DNA of 64,000 nt, from contig JBBQWM010000002.1 in assembly GCA_038210655.1 (NCBI GenBank), forward strand, positions 62,001-126,000, in the 5' to 3' direction. Source of the DNA: 54-19 sp038210655. GTDB taxonomy: Bacteria > Chloroflexota > Chloroflexia > Chloroheliales > Chloroheliaceae. The notes beneath the pieces were generated by a model. The model was not told the DNA's origin. It saw nothing but the letters and a program-made list of their open reading frames with translations, and searched no databases. Below are positions 35,828-44,084 of the stretch, one piece after another. Within the stretch, counting starts at the first letter, position 1. Each line of letters begins with the position of its first letter. The position numbers and the translations under genes are program-made.

Positions 35828-36680
35828 AACAAAAGTAGCGGCCCCCCCAGATGAGCCGATTAGCCTGGAGCCACCAGTAGAGCGGCTTTTAGCTAGTCCG
35901 GCTCCCCGTTTTGGTGGAAGAAATCCGGCTATCGCTGGTAAAGGTAGACGGCTTTGGCCTGCTATCGGGGCGGTAGTATTGGTTGGGGCGGTCTGGCAAT
36001 GGCTGTCCCATTCCGATTTAATTGCTCCCTACCTGCTACCAACTCCCCACAAAGTACTTGACTCGTGGTTGCGCTTGCTCGAAACGGGTCGGCTCTGGCA
36101 TCACGTAAGTGCGACCCTCGCCGAAGCCGTGTTGGGCTTCTTGGTAGCCTTTATAATCGGGGTGGGCCTAGCCTATTTTATTGCCCGGTCGGAGTGGTTG
36201 TCCTGGCTATTGGCTCCTTTTATCGCTGGGACGCAGGCGATGCCCATGATTGCGCTGGCCCCGGTGCTGGTGATGTGGTTTGGGCTGGGTTTATCCTCGA
36301 AAGTAATTATTTGTGCGCTGATTGTTTTTTTTCCAATTCTAGTCAATACCGTAGTTGGGTTGCGTGGTATCGACCGGGAAATGTTGGATGCTGCCTATAA
36401 CCAGGGTGCGAACGGTCGGCAAACTTTTTGGTATGTCGAAATACCCCTGGCCTTGCGAACGTTGCTAGGCGGTATCAGGATGGGCCTGACTCTCTCGCTG
36501 ACTGGGGCCATCGTCGGCGAATTTGTGGCTTCCGATGCCGGGCTGGGCTTTTTGATGTTACTCTCGCGCACCACTTACGACTCGGCCATGCTCTTTGCCA
36601 GTTCTTTAACCATGACCGGGCTTGCTATTTTTTGCTATATGGCAATTGGCTTTGTGGAGATGGTTTTGATAGATTGGTAG
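35811..36680 (+). CDS. ABC transporter permease (SsuC/ThiX-like)
   Basis: 289 residues, six membrane helices. The EAA loop (YNQGANGRQTFWYVEIPLA) that docks the ATPase is present. The C-terminus reads AIGFVEMVLIDW; homologues usually continue a few residues after the equivalent E..L...W. Here the stop lies within a GATTGGTAGAGCAATGTC repeat, so the end may have been trimmed. No ATPase gene follows, and none is seen elsewhere in the window that would fit, so the importer may borrow an ATPase. Confidence 0.85.
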   Translation: MRSSLKTKVAAPPDEPISLEPPVERLLASPAPRFGGRNPAIAGKGRRLWPAIGAVVLVGAVWQWLSHSDLIAPYLLPTPHKVLDSWLRLLETGRLWHHVSATLAEAVLGFLVAFIIGVGLAYFIARSEWLSWLLAPFIAGTQAMPMIALAPVLVMWFGLGLSSKVIICALIVFFPILVNTVVGLRGIDREMLDAAYNQGANGRQTFWYVEIPLALRTLLGGIRMGLTLSLTGAIVGEFVASDAGLGFLMLLSRTTYDSAMLFASSLTMTGLAIFCYMAIGFVEMVLIDW

Positions 36681-36806
36681 AGCAATGTCGAACAAGGGAT
36701 GAAGGCTGAAGGATGAGGGATGAACCCCCCCGTCGATTGGCAGAGCAATATCGAACACGGGGTCGAGGAATTCTGTTGGATCTGGCTCCGCCCCTAGAGT
36801 GTAATG
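36665..36806. repeat. Two GATTGG(T/C)AGAGCAAT elements with heptads
   Basis: GATTGGTAGAGCAATGTCGA (36671-36690) and GATTGGCAGAGCAATATCGA (36735-36754) surround GGGATGA heptads (36698-36722). Downstream TTCTGTTGGATCTGGCTCCG (36772-36791) is the end of the same family (compare 63074 and 25734). The first copy supplies the end of the permease gene. Confidence 0.75.
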
Positions 36807-36844
36807 GCTAAAAATCTATAATATAATACAAAAGGAAGAAACCC

Positions 36845-37246
36845 ATGAATGAAACCAGCGCTATTTCGGATGATCTGGTAGCTAATGCCCACCGGGCCTT
36901 TGAGTTGCAAACGCGGGCAATGAGCGCCAAAGTCGAGGGCGGGATCGAGGCTTTTCTGGATGTGATCGACCCTGAGATCGTCTGGCGGTTTCCTATCGGA
37001 CGTTATGCTGGCACGCACGAGGGCAAAAGCAGTTTTGAGCAATTCTTTCGCTTTGCCTGTAGTTACTACCCGACCGGGTTGACCTTCTTTTTAGATCGGG
37101 TGCTGAGTGATGGCGATAGCAACGTCGCTTTTGAATTTCACGACGAGGGTATCACCCAGGACGGACGCGATTACAAGGCTAATATCGTGATCGTTTATAC
37201 GCTGCAAAAAGATAAGGTTGTCGGCTACCGGGAGTATTTTGGCTGA
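36845..37246 (+). CDS. SnoaL-like / NTF2-fold protein
   Basis: 133 residues with AFELQTRAMSAKVEGGIEAFLDVIDPEIVWRF and YAGTHEGKSSFEQFF (short segments shown in part), consistent with an NTF2-like cone fold of the SnoaL family. Members range from polyketide cyclases to isomerases, so no reaction is assigned. It has AAGGAAG six bases before the ATG and ends just before a strong hairpin at 37266-37306. Confidence 0.75.
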   Translation: MNETSAISDDLVANAHRAFELQTRAMSAKVEGGIEAFLDVIDPEIVWRFPIGRYAGTHEGKSSFEQFFRFACSYYPTGLTFFLDRVLSDGDSNVAFEFHDEGITQDGRDYKANIVIVYTLQKDKVVGYREYFG

Positions 37247-37265
37247 AATTAGCTTTCGTCGAGAG

Positions 37266-37306
37266 CTAAAAAAGACGGACTAAAGTTTTGCTTTAATCCG
37301 TCTTTT
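37266..37306 (+). terminator. Intrinsic terminator after the SnoaL-like gene
   Basis: AAAAAAGACGGA-C-TAAAG pairs with CTTTA-A-TCCGTCTTTTTT over a 5-nt loop, with one internal mismatch, followed by TATTTT. Its A-tract/T-tract symmetry means it could also end the minus-strand small-gene operon. Confidence 0.8.
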
Positions 37307-37379
37307 TTATTTTCGTTGTTCATTCGCCAGTTTTGAAAAATATTGAGATTATTCCAATTTTGCGTAAGCACCTGAGAGA

Positions 37380-37478
37380 TTAGGCTTTGCGACGGGGTTC
37401 GTTCCACTTTAGGGCTAACCATCCTACCGCACTTCCAAGCGTTCCAACGCTTACAAACAAAGTCAGTACTGCTTCCAT
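37380..37478 (-). CDS. 32-residue single-pass membrane peptide
   Basis: ATG at 37478, TAA at 37380. The peptide starts MEAVLTLFVSVGTLGSAVGW and ends LALKWNEPRRKA: one hydrophobic helix followed by a positively charged tail. It has GGAG 13 bases upstream. It is the last of three small minus-strand genes. Too short for family assignment; the clean helix-plus-cationic-tail design supports it being real. Confidence 0.55.
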   Translation of the reverse strand: MEAVLTLFVSVGTLGSAVGWLALKWNEPRRKA

Positions 37479-37538
37479 TGCTTTCGTATAACTCCAATTT
37501 AGATAAATTCTTTGTAACTATTCAGCCAGCCTCAACCT

Positions 37539-37594
37539 TGTCATTCTGAGCCGCAGCGAAGAATCTAGATTCTTCGCTGCGGCTCAGAATGACA
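37539..37594. repeat. 56-bp perfect palindrome, TCATTCTGAG family
   Basis: TGTCATTCTGAGCCGCAGCG and its exact reverse complement meet at GAATCTAGATTC. A diverged copy with an internal insertion is at 45119-45183. Repeats with TCATTCTGAG...GAAGAATCT arms are found in many bacterial genomes as interspersed palindromes. Confidence 0.8.
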
Positions 37595-37679
37595 TGCCTG
37601 AATAGTTAAAATTCTTTAATTGTTTGTAATTTGATATTTTGTTTTATTTTGTTTTGGTCAGGTTATTGGAAGATCGCTA

Positions 37680-37802
37680 TTAACGACCTTCCAAATCCTT
37701 CAAAAGATCAGCCTTACGACTATTCACGCCCCACTTTATCGCTGCCAGGTCGAGCGCGATTAGCATCGCTACAATTAAGAGGAAAAAGATAATTACCAAC
37801 AT
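37680..37802 (-). CDS. 40-residue single-pass membrane peptide
   Basis: ATG 37802, TAA 37680. Sequence begins MLVIIFFLLIVAMLIALDLA and continues AIKWGVNSRKADLLKDLEGR: a strong N-terminal membrane helix, then DLAAIKWGVNSR, a pattern that appears in small Chloroflexota/Ktedonobacteria-type peptides next to such genes, to my recollection. AAGGTAGG lies seven bases upstream. It is the middle gene of a three-gene minus-strand cluster. Confidence 0.65.
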   Translation of the reverse strand: MLVIIFFLLIVAMLIALDLAAIKWGVNSRKADLLKDLEGR

Positions 37803-37856
37803 TTTATACCTACCTTTTGCTAAGTTACGCTCATTCTGGTTAGCTACTAATTGAGC

Positions 37857-38060
37857 TTAAATCGAGCGTAAAGTTGAATTCCGTCCTGCTTCAATGGTCG
37901 TTGCGACTTGCTCTTGCTCACTCGGTTTGGTTTGGCGGTTAAACCAACTTAGACGAGCTTGCTTTGCTTCCTTAACCCGGTCCTGATGCTCTCGTTCCGC
38001 ATATAGATCGGCGATTTTGTAACGGGCAAGAGCGAGGCCGTCTATAAAAGTTCTGTCCAT
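37857..38060 (-). CDS. 67-residue charged small protein
   Basis: MDRTFIDGLALARYKIADLY followed by AEREHQDRVKEAKQARLSWF and a polar tail. No membrane segment; a charged helical protein of unknown function. AAGGA is five bases upstream of the ATG. It is the first gene of a probable operon with the two small membrane peptides downstream, and might regulate or bind them. Confidence 0.6.
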   Translation of the reverse strand: MDRTFIDGLALARYKIADLYAEREHQDRVKEAKQARLSWFNRQTKPSEQEQVATTIEAGRNSTLRSI

Positions 38061-38270
38061 AAAATCCTTGCACTTTCTTTGCTAATATCCCTTATTTGCC
38101 TATTTTTATTAGGCAAATGTTCTTATTGACCTACTATATTATACCACGAGATCAATCAGCATGTGTGAGAAATATCACAGAATTGTATTAGACCTTAGTC
38201 TTATCTTTTGAGGGGAAGAGTAAGCAAAAGTACTAAGTACTGTAGGCAATTTAAGCAATTTGCCTAATAT

Positions 38271-39161
38271 TTACCAGGCAGTAATCACTTCGCGGCAGAT
38301 TTCGATCAACTTCCGCATTGCCAACGAGAGATACTTGTTGTCGCGGTAGAGAAAGACGGTTCGTTCGACCAGATGGAGTTCGGGTAGCGGGATGGCGACC
38401 AGTCGCCCATCCGCTAATTCGGCGCTGACCGCCAGACGCGAGACGACCGAAATGCCCAGATCAAGCTCGACCATTTTTTTGACTGCCTCGCTGGTCGGTA
38501 GTTCCATAATCGGTTCGGGGTGCAAATTTAGTTCAGCCAGACGGCGGTCGAGGGTCGGGCCGATAGCGGTATCTTTGGTCAGAAAAATCATGTGCTGCCC
38601 ATTGATTTCGGCAGGCTGAACTCGTTCGCGCCGGGCGAAAGGATGGTTGGGGGAGCAAATCGGGATAAAATGGTCATCAAAGAAGGGTTCGGTTAGCAAC
38701 CCCGGCCCCATATGAGTGGTATAACCCAGTCCCAGATCGATCTCCCCAGCCCGCAAGCTGTGGATAATGCCTTCGGTGGTGTAGGTATGGATTTTGACGG
38801 TTATTTCGGGATAGCGGCGTTGCATTTCGTGCAGGACAGTTGGGAACAATTCAACCACCATTGCAATCGTCGTACCGAAGGTGATCCGCCCACGTGGTTC
38901 ACTCTGCAAATCAGAAACGGCCTGAGTAGCTTCCCTGGTCAGCGTTAGAATTTGCTCGGCGTATTGCAAAAGTAGTTCACCTGCCTGTGTCACCAGCACG
39001 TGACGGGCCGCTCGGTCGAACAAAGGTTGGTGCAATTCGGCTTCCAGATTGCGAATATGAGCGCTGACAGCAGGTTGCGAGAGATGCAGAATTTCAGCCG
39101 CCCGCCGAAAATTGCGTTCTCGCGCTACCATCAAGAAGCTTTCTAACTGTACCAGCGTCAT
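38271..39161 (-). CDS. LysR-family transcriptional regulator
   Basis: 296 residues from ATG 39161 (MTLVQLESFLMVARERNFRR), the usual LysR start. The reading frame extends to 39230, but the extra residues are encoded by a GGGCGACC repeat. Winged helix-turn-helix: AAEILHLSQPAVSAHIRNLE. Effector domain from about 92: GRITFGTTIAMVVELFPTVL, GLGYTTHMGPGL and LDLGISVVSRLAVSAEL. CbbR/CysL-like in overall form, with no identifiable target; the neighbouring small genes and the spacer are candidates. Confidence 0.9.
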   Translation of the reverse strand: MTLVQLESFLMVARERNFRRAAEILHLSQPAVSAHIRNLEAELHQPLFDRAARHVLVTQAGELLLQYAEQILTLTREATQAVSDLQSEPRGRITFGTTIAMVVELFPTVLHEMQRRYPEITVKIHTYTTEGIIHSLRAGEIDLGLGYTTHMGPGLLTEPFFDDHFIPICSPNHPFARRERVQPAEINGQHMIFLTKDTAIGPTLDRRLAELNLHPEPIMELPTSEAVKKMVELDLGISVVSRLAVSAELADGRLVAIPLPELHLVERTVFLYRDNKYLSLAMRKLIEICREVITAW

Positions 39162-39197
39162 AGCCTTATCAATCTGTAGGCATTTAGATAATTTTTT

Positions 39198-39402
39198 GGT
39201 AGGGCGACCTTTGTGGTCGCCCGTGAACACGCGGCACGGTCTTAGAGGGCGACCACGCAGGGTCGCCCCTACCAGTCCAATCTCTTTGTAATTTGTTAGT
39301 AACTACACAGCCTCATCCTTTGGGCGACCACATAGGGTCGCACCCTACAACAGATTTTGGTAGGGGCGACCCTATGTGGTCGCCCGGCCTGAGTAGTTAC
39401 AT
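39198..39402. repeat. Two GGTAGGGGCGACC palindromes
   Basis: First hairpin: TGGTAGGGCGACCTTTGTGG at 39198 against GGGCGACCACGCAGGGTCGC to 39275. Second: GGGCGACCACATAGGGTCGC from 39322 against its near-complement ending 39402. The same repeat is at 43924-44003. They fill the spacer between the LysR and GT2 genes and overlap the false upstream extension of LysR. Confidence 0.8.
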
Positions 39403-39439
39403 TTGTTATACAAGCCAATATACCAGTCGAGACGGGTTC

Positions 39440-40309
39440 CTAGCGGGCTGATGACTGATAGCCGATAGCCGATAGCTCTTCCTCATCACCATGACCGACC
39501 GGGTGGGAGATAGTGGAGACCGCCAGTGGGGTCAGGCCACGTCCGCGATATTCGGCTTCGAGGCGTTGTGCTTCGCGCCTAAAATGGCGAAGCTTGCCAA
39601 AATACTCTAGCGTGTCGCGTACCAATCGCACGCTCGATTGTTTGTCGTAGCGTTTGATAAAGAGGGTCGGAATTTCGACGATTTTCAGCCCGGTAAAATA
39701 ACTGCGGGTCATTACTTCGGTATCCCAAAACCAGCCCGGATCGGTACATTCAGCCAGCACCGGCATAATCCGCTCCCGGTTGAAAAACTTAAAACCGACT
39801 TCGGTATCGCGCAATGGCAACCGCAAGACCGCCCCGACCAACTTGTGATAGCCGACGCTCAAAACTTGCCGATAAAAGGTGCGCCACAAAAATTTGTAGA
39901 TGCGCCAGGCGGTGGCTACGTCGGCTCCACGCTCGATTTCGAGAGCCGCGACCGGGATATAATGGGCCGGGGTTTCCAGGTCGATGTCCAAAAAGCCGAT
40001 AATCCGGCCTCGTGCGACCTCAAAACCGTCCGTCACAGTGCGACCCCGCCCGGTGTTGCGTTCGTGCCGAATCAGCTTCATCTGCACGTCGGGATATTTA
40101 TTCATCAATTCCAAAATAATATCGACCGTATTGTCGCGGCTTACGTCGTCCACGAAAATAAGCTCATAGCTATTAGCGTACTTGGTTACGCTCATCACGT
40201 CGATAATCCGGGCTACACTATCGCGTAAAACCGGTTGTTCGTTGTAGCAAGCGATCACGACCGACATATCCAGTTCGCTAACCGCCGCCCCAAACTCTCT
40301 CTTATACAA
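39440..40309 (-). CDS. Family 2 glycosyltransferase (dolichyl-phosphate glucosyltransferase-like)
   Basis: 289 residues; TTG start with GGGGAG seven bases upstream. GT-A fold: SVVIACYNEQPVLRDSVARI, ELIFVDDVSRDNT, ERNTGRGRTVTDGFEVARG and IGFLDIDLETP (DxD-type metal site). DTEVGFKFFNRER is typical of polyprenyl-phosphate glycosyltransferases. With the membrane protein at 41078 it probably builds a lipid-linked sugar. Its final residues (LSAIGYQSSAR) are encoded by a CTATCGG heptad array at 39445-39480, read in all three frames. Confidence 0.88.
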   Translation of the reverse strand: MYKREFGAAVSELDMSVVIACYNEQPVLRDSVARIIDVMSVTKYANSYELIFVDDVSRDNTVDIILELMNKYPDVQMKLIRHERNTGRGRTVTDGFEVARGRIIGFLDIDLETPAHYIPVAALEIERGADVATAWRIYKFLWRTFYRQVLSVGYHKLVGAVLRLPLRDTEVGFKFFNRERIMPVLAECTDPGWFWDTEVMTRSYFTGLKIVEIPTLFIKRYDKQSSVRLVRDTLEYFGKLRHFRREAQRLEAEYRGRGLTPLAVSTISHPVGHGDEEELSAIGYQSSAR

Positions 40310-40324
40310 TTATCTCTCCCCATA

Positions 40325-40445
40325 ATTGAGGGATGAAGAAATGCAGAAGTCAGAATGCAGAATGCAGAATATAACATCCGTTCCTACAATCGAAAATCGT
40401 AAATCCCCTTCATCCCTCATCTCTCATCCTTCATCCTTCTTACTA
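40325..40445. repeat. Mosaic heptad block between GT2 and methyltransferase genes
   Basis: GGGATGA units, ATGCAGA units (40343-40370), AATCGTA units (40388-40405) and CATCCCT/CATCCTT units (40409-40440): the same order as at 3742 and 15556. It provides the DEG-stop end of the methyltransferase gene. Confidence 0.85.
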
Positions 40446-41050
40446 CACACCAGAATGGTCTGACCGCACAGACCCGAATAGTAAGTATACGCCTTTTCGA
40501 CCGTAAAGTGCGGTTCGACCAGGGCGACCTGTTCGGCGAGTGGTCGGATATAATCGCCCCGGTCTTGCTCGGCCAGGAACTTGCTGACCGGGTTGCCCGG
40601 CGTAGGGTCCATATCGACTACCACGAACCGTTCGGTCGTGACCTGGGCGACGGCAGCCAGAACCGCCCGGTTCTGCTCGACCGTCAGGTGGTGCATACTA
40701 TTAATCATCATGGCTTTGGCAAAGGTCAGGCCGCGCCCTAAAAAACTCGTCCCGCTAATATCTTCCGGCAGAAACTCCCGTTCGGGGTGTCCGTCGCCCA
40801 CGCCATATTTATGGCTGGCGTATTCGATGTATTTCGGGTTGATGTCGATCCCCAGGTACGGCCCTAGCGCGACATTGGCAAACTCACCCGTCCCGCAGCA
40901 CACATCTAGCAGTCGTTCGCCCGCTTTTAGTTGCAAACCTTCACGGATCAGGCGGCGGGTGATATTTTGCCGACCCGAAATAGCGAACTGCACCAGATTA
41001 AATAAGGTCGGGTTATCCAGCGATTCTTTTAATTTATCGACAACTTGCAA
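40424..41050 (-). CDS. Class I SAM-dependent methyltransferase
   Basis: 208 residues; TTG start with AGGAG 11 bases upstream. The Rossmann SAM site is visible in ERLLDVCCGTGEFANVALG (motif I) and YLGIDINPKYIEYA (motif II), followed by AKAMMINSMHHL. Methyl acceptor unknown; by position between a GT-C-like protein and a GT2 it may act on a lipid-linked glycan, or on a quinone-like lipid. Ends KKDEG-stop inside a heptad repeat. Confidence 0.85.
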   Translation of the reverse strand: MQVVDKLKESLDNPTLFNLVQFAISGRQNITRRLIREGLQLKAGERLLDVCCGTGEFANVALGPYLGIDINPKYIEYASHKYGVGDGHPEREFLPEDISGTSFLGRGLTFAKAMMINSMHHLTVEQNRAVLAAVAQVTTERFVVVDMDPTPGNPVSKFLAEQDRGDYIRPLAEQVALVEPHFTVEKAYTYYSGLCGQTILVCSKKDEG

Positions 41051-41077
41051 TTTTTAGCTTACTCCTATGACCGGAAT

Positions 41078-43438
41078 TTACCGGCGTTTTACAAAGACTC
41101 GTTCGATCCAAAGGGCCAGGGCCGCATAGGTGGTCCAGGCTACCAGAGCCGCGACAACGGCGCGGCTGACCCAGAGTAGCGCAGGTGTTTTGTAACGTTG
41201 CCAGAACCAATCTAGCCCTAACCCGGCCAGTACGACCGCCAATGGTAGCACAAACCAGACCTGCTTATTAACCATATCGACTTTCCATTGGGCCAGCCCG
41301 AACAGCATAAAAACCGCCAGCCAGGTGCTATACAACCAGAGGTGGGCCGGACTACGCAAAGCGGTTTCGTTTGGTGCGCTGCTATCGAGGGCGTACTGAT
41401 CGCCCTGCCGAGGCCGTTTGCTGAAAAGCAGCCAGCCAAACACTACCAGAGCCACCACGATCAAGGCTCCTACCCCATAGCGGAAGGTGACGTGATTGGC
41501 GTATAGCCCCAGGTAATAGGGGAAGGTGCGGTCGCCAAAGCCGCCCAACGAACCCTTCGAGCTAAGCGAGCTATCAAAGCTGGATAGCGTTTTGGAAATG
41601 TCGCCGATGAACTGCCAATAGTACATCAAAACTGCCAGCAGCGCCGCCACCGTCGCCGAAGCAAAAATCAGTCGGCCATTGCGCCGAGCTAATTGGTCTT
41701 TGCGTCCGGCGAAAAAGTATAACCCGAAGGCCCAGCCGTAGAGCAACATACCCATAAAAACGGCGGTTACGGTATAGCCCAGCATCGTCAGCAGCAGCAC
41801 AGCAGTCGCACCCAGCCAGGTCGTGGGCTGTCCTAGCTTTCGCCAGCCCACCAGTACCAGCAGCAAATAGAGCGTCCCCAGCCACAGGCTGACCGTCGTG
41901 GGCCAGTTGCCCCAGCTATTGAGCAACCAGGTGCTAGGTGCGATCAGGTAGAGACCCGTCGCCAGCAGCGAAACCCGCGACCCGGCCCCCAATGCCGCCG
42001 CCAGCCCAAAGATTATAAATACACGCAGCGCGTCCAGCGTCGTGTTAAACAAGTTTACGCTTACATACGGCTCGATTGGCAGGGCCGCGACCGGGGCAAG
42101 GTAGAAATAGACGAACGGCGAGTAGGGGATAACGGCATCCGACTCCCATTGCGAAGGGACTTTCGATAACTCTCGGCTGCGGTCGAAATATTCTTTAAAG
42201 AAGCCGTTCGGCTCGTGCAGCGTAATATTGATTTCCTTGAGATGGGCCGGGGCATCAATCACTTCCATCTGAGGATATAATACGCCGCCACCCCGTCCTA
42301 GCATACCGACCAAAAACAGCACCAACAAAATTTGCCAGACCCAGGCCGGAAGCGGCAACTGCCAATGGCGCAACAGACGCGGGATGGCCCAATCCAGCAC
42401 CGGCAAGATCAGGGCCGTGACGACCAGCAAAAGAAAGAGCCGCCCGGTATAGATCGTGAGGGCCAGCCGTCCAAAAGCCAGGGCCAACCCGCCTGCAACC
42501 GCCAGCAAAGCCGCTGCTCCAAACGCCCACTGCCCCGCTACGCCACAATAGGCCAATCCCCAATAGATCAGCCAGGCCGAGGCTATAAAGGCCAGTGCCA
42601 CGCTGAGCGGTGGGATCGTCCAACTGCTTGCCCCGGCAGACGGCTCTAACCGCGCCGAGTAAAGTTTGAACCCGGCTCCGCCTTCATAGAAATTGCGTCC
42701 ATCACGCTGATCGTAAAGCCGGTAGGTTCCGGGGTACTGCACTGCCAGTTTTTCGTTGACCGGCCCCAGGGCCGTTACCCGCATCTCGACCGTCAAATTG
42801 CCGCCCCCGATCCGGTCGGCCCCGATCTCGAAAACTTTGCTAACCGGCGCACCGGGTTTGAGATCAAACTGGCTAAAAGCCTGCCCATTGACCAGCACTT
42901 CGATGCGTTGCCCGGCCTCGACCAGCGGCGACCCGGCGGCGACTAGCGTTAACTTCTGCGGGGAAGCGCCGACCCCCGGCAAGAGCAAAATCGGGCGCTG
43001 GCGGGTCCAGCGATAATCCAGGGCGGTTTCTTCCGGGGCGGTGAGTTTATCGACTTTTTGGGGTGAAGGTGGGCTGTTGCGTCCGCTTGTCTCGCCCTCA
43101 TCCTGGCTAGGTTCGACTGGTTGCATTTGTATCGGCATCCCGAAGCCGTTTTCGCTCAGGTTCAAATAAGGGGTATCAAAGCCGCCACCCAATTTAATAT
43201 CGGTGGCTGGATGAGCCTGATAAGCGACCACGACTACCAGCAGTGCCAAACCGACTACCGCCACTCCCCACCACGATAGCGCCGCCCACTGCAATTTACG
43301 CCCAATCTCGGTCAGACTCGGACAGTACCGGGCCGCCAGTTGATTGGGTTTGCTATCGATTTGTTCTGGTGGTTGGTTCGTGGCTATGATTGGTTTTAAG
43401 CTGATATCCGCCTCGGTTCGTTCTGCCGGGAAAGCCAA
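41078..43438 (-). CDS. Large polytopic membrane protein, GT-C/GT39-like
   Basis: 786 residues; TTG start after AGGAG. One helix near 50-70, then a beta-rich lumenal-type domain (about 135-270: KLTLVAAGSPLVEAGQRIEV, NLTVEMRV), then at least 12 helices. Between helices 5 and 6 comes IDAPAHLKEINITLHEPNG, with an acidic D-x-P-x-H pattern like GT-C active-site loops. It is probably a polyprenyl-phosphate-sugar-dependent transferase; the family is not certain. Cotranscribed with the methyltransferase 27 bases downstream. Confidence 0.7.
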   Translation of the reverse strand: MAFPAERTEADISLKPIIATNQPPEQIDSKPNQLAARYCPSLTEIGRKLQWAALSWWGVAVVGLALLVVVVAYQAHPATDIKLGGGFDTPYLNLSENGFGMPIQMQPVEPSQDEGETSGRNSPPSPQKVDKLTAPEETALDYRWTRQRPILLLPGVGASPQKLTLVAAGSPLVEAGQRIEVLVNGQAFSQFDLKPGAPVSKVFEIGADRIGGGNLTVEMRVTALGPVNEKLAVQYPGTYRLYDQRDGRNFYEGGAGFKLYSARLEPSAGASSWTIPPLSVALAFIASAWLIYWGLAYCGVAGQWAFGAAALLAVAGGLALAFGRLALTIYTGRLFLLLVVTALILPVLDWAIPRLLRHWQLPLPAWVWQILLVLFLVGMLGRGGGVLYPQMEVIDAPAHLKEINITLHEPNGFFKEYFDRSRELSKVPSQWESDAVIPYSPFVYFYLAPVAALPIEPYVSVNLFNTTLDALRVFIIFGLAAALGAGSRVSLLATGLYLIAPSTWLLNSWGNWPTTVSLWLGTLYLLLVLVGWRKLGQPTTWLGATAVLLLTMLGYTVTAVFMGMLLYGWAFGLYFFAGRKDQLARRNGRLIFASATVAALLAVLMYYWQFIGDISKTLSSFDSSLSSKGSLGGFGDRTFPYYLGLYANHVTFRYGVGALIVVALVVFGWLLFSKRPRQGDQYALDSSAPNETALRSPAHLWLYSTWLAVFMLFGLAQWKVDMVNKQVWFVLPLAVVLAGLGLDWFWQRYKTPALLWVSRAVVAALVAWTTYAALALWIERVFVKRR

Positions 43439-43789
43439 ATTCTTCTAAACTCCTGTCCCCTGTTAGACCCAGTGGGGCCGTTTTCCTGGATTATGCTCAA
43501 TATTACAACGGTCGAGATCAGCGGTTTGTTGCTCGGCTTATTAAGCACAAAGCAACCCATGCTGATTGTGGCAAACTGCGGTTCGCCCTTTCCAGCACTG
43601 GAAATTACCCCTGACGGTTGATTGAAGCAACTATTAGCAGATTTTAGCAGCTTTGCCCCGGCTAGGCAAACGACCCCCTCAGCAAGGGTGTGCGTCAGAT
43701 TTTTTGCACGAGTTCAAATAGTAATAACGCGGTTAGGATTAGCAACTAATTTACAGCAAATCGCAAGAATATTAGGCTAAAGAATTGTC

Positions 43790-43863
43790 TGTAGGAGCGA
43801 GCTTCCGCTCGCGATTGAACACTCAGCCGTATTTACAATCGCGAGCGGAAGCTCGCTCCTACA
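43790..43863. repeat. GTAGGAGCGAGC palindrome, copy 2
   Basis: 28-bp arm 43790-43817 pairs perfectly with 43836-43863. It differs from the 24906 copy by CTTCCGCTCG for CTTCTGCTCG on both arms, so compensatory changes keep the stem intact. Confidence 0.8.
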
Positions 43864-43896
43864 ATCTACCCTCGGTCAATGTCTGTGCATTTAGTT

Positions 43897-44037
43897 ATAC
43901 AGCAAGTTGTACAGAGATTGGACTGGTAGGGGCGACCCTATGTGGTCGCCCTCGGAGACGCGGCAGGGTGTTCACGGGCGACCACATAGGGTCGCCCCTA
44001 CCAAGAACGGGCCAGTAATTTTGCAACTTGCTATAGT
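43897..44037. mobile_element. MITE-like element with GGTAGGGGCGACC core
   Basis: Terminal inverted repeats ATACAGCAAGTTG (43897-43909) and CAACTTGCTATAG (44024-44036) match at 11 of 13 positions. The interior is a 28-bp perfect palindrome, 43924-43951 with 43976-44003. There is no open frame. TTGCTATAG ends also occur at 330, 47776 and 54470. Confidence 0.5.
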
Positions 44038-44042
44038 ATGAG

Positions 44043-44084
44043 AAAAGAGCCTGGACGATCCGATTGGATCGTCCAGGCTCTTTT
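44043..44084. terminator. Strong terminator downstream of plsC
   Basis: AAAAGAGCCTGGACGATCC (44043-44061) pairs perfectly with 44066-44084 over the loop GATT. It can act on both strands; on the minus strand the stem ends in TTTT and follows the acyltransferase stop. Confidence 0.85.

Noticed and set aside
35811..36680. Permease heavily truncated by the repeat
   Set aside because: The terminal E..L...W pattern is close to the normal end of SsuC-type permeases, so at most a few residues are missing.
37249..37497. 82-residue minus-strand frame
   Set aside because: It overlaps both the SnoaL terminator and the better-supported 32-codon peptide frame.
39162..39230. Longer N-terminus of the second LysR gene
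   Set aside because: The extra 23 codons are a translated GGGCGACC repeat; ATG 39161 begins exactly where LysR homology starts.
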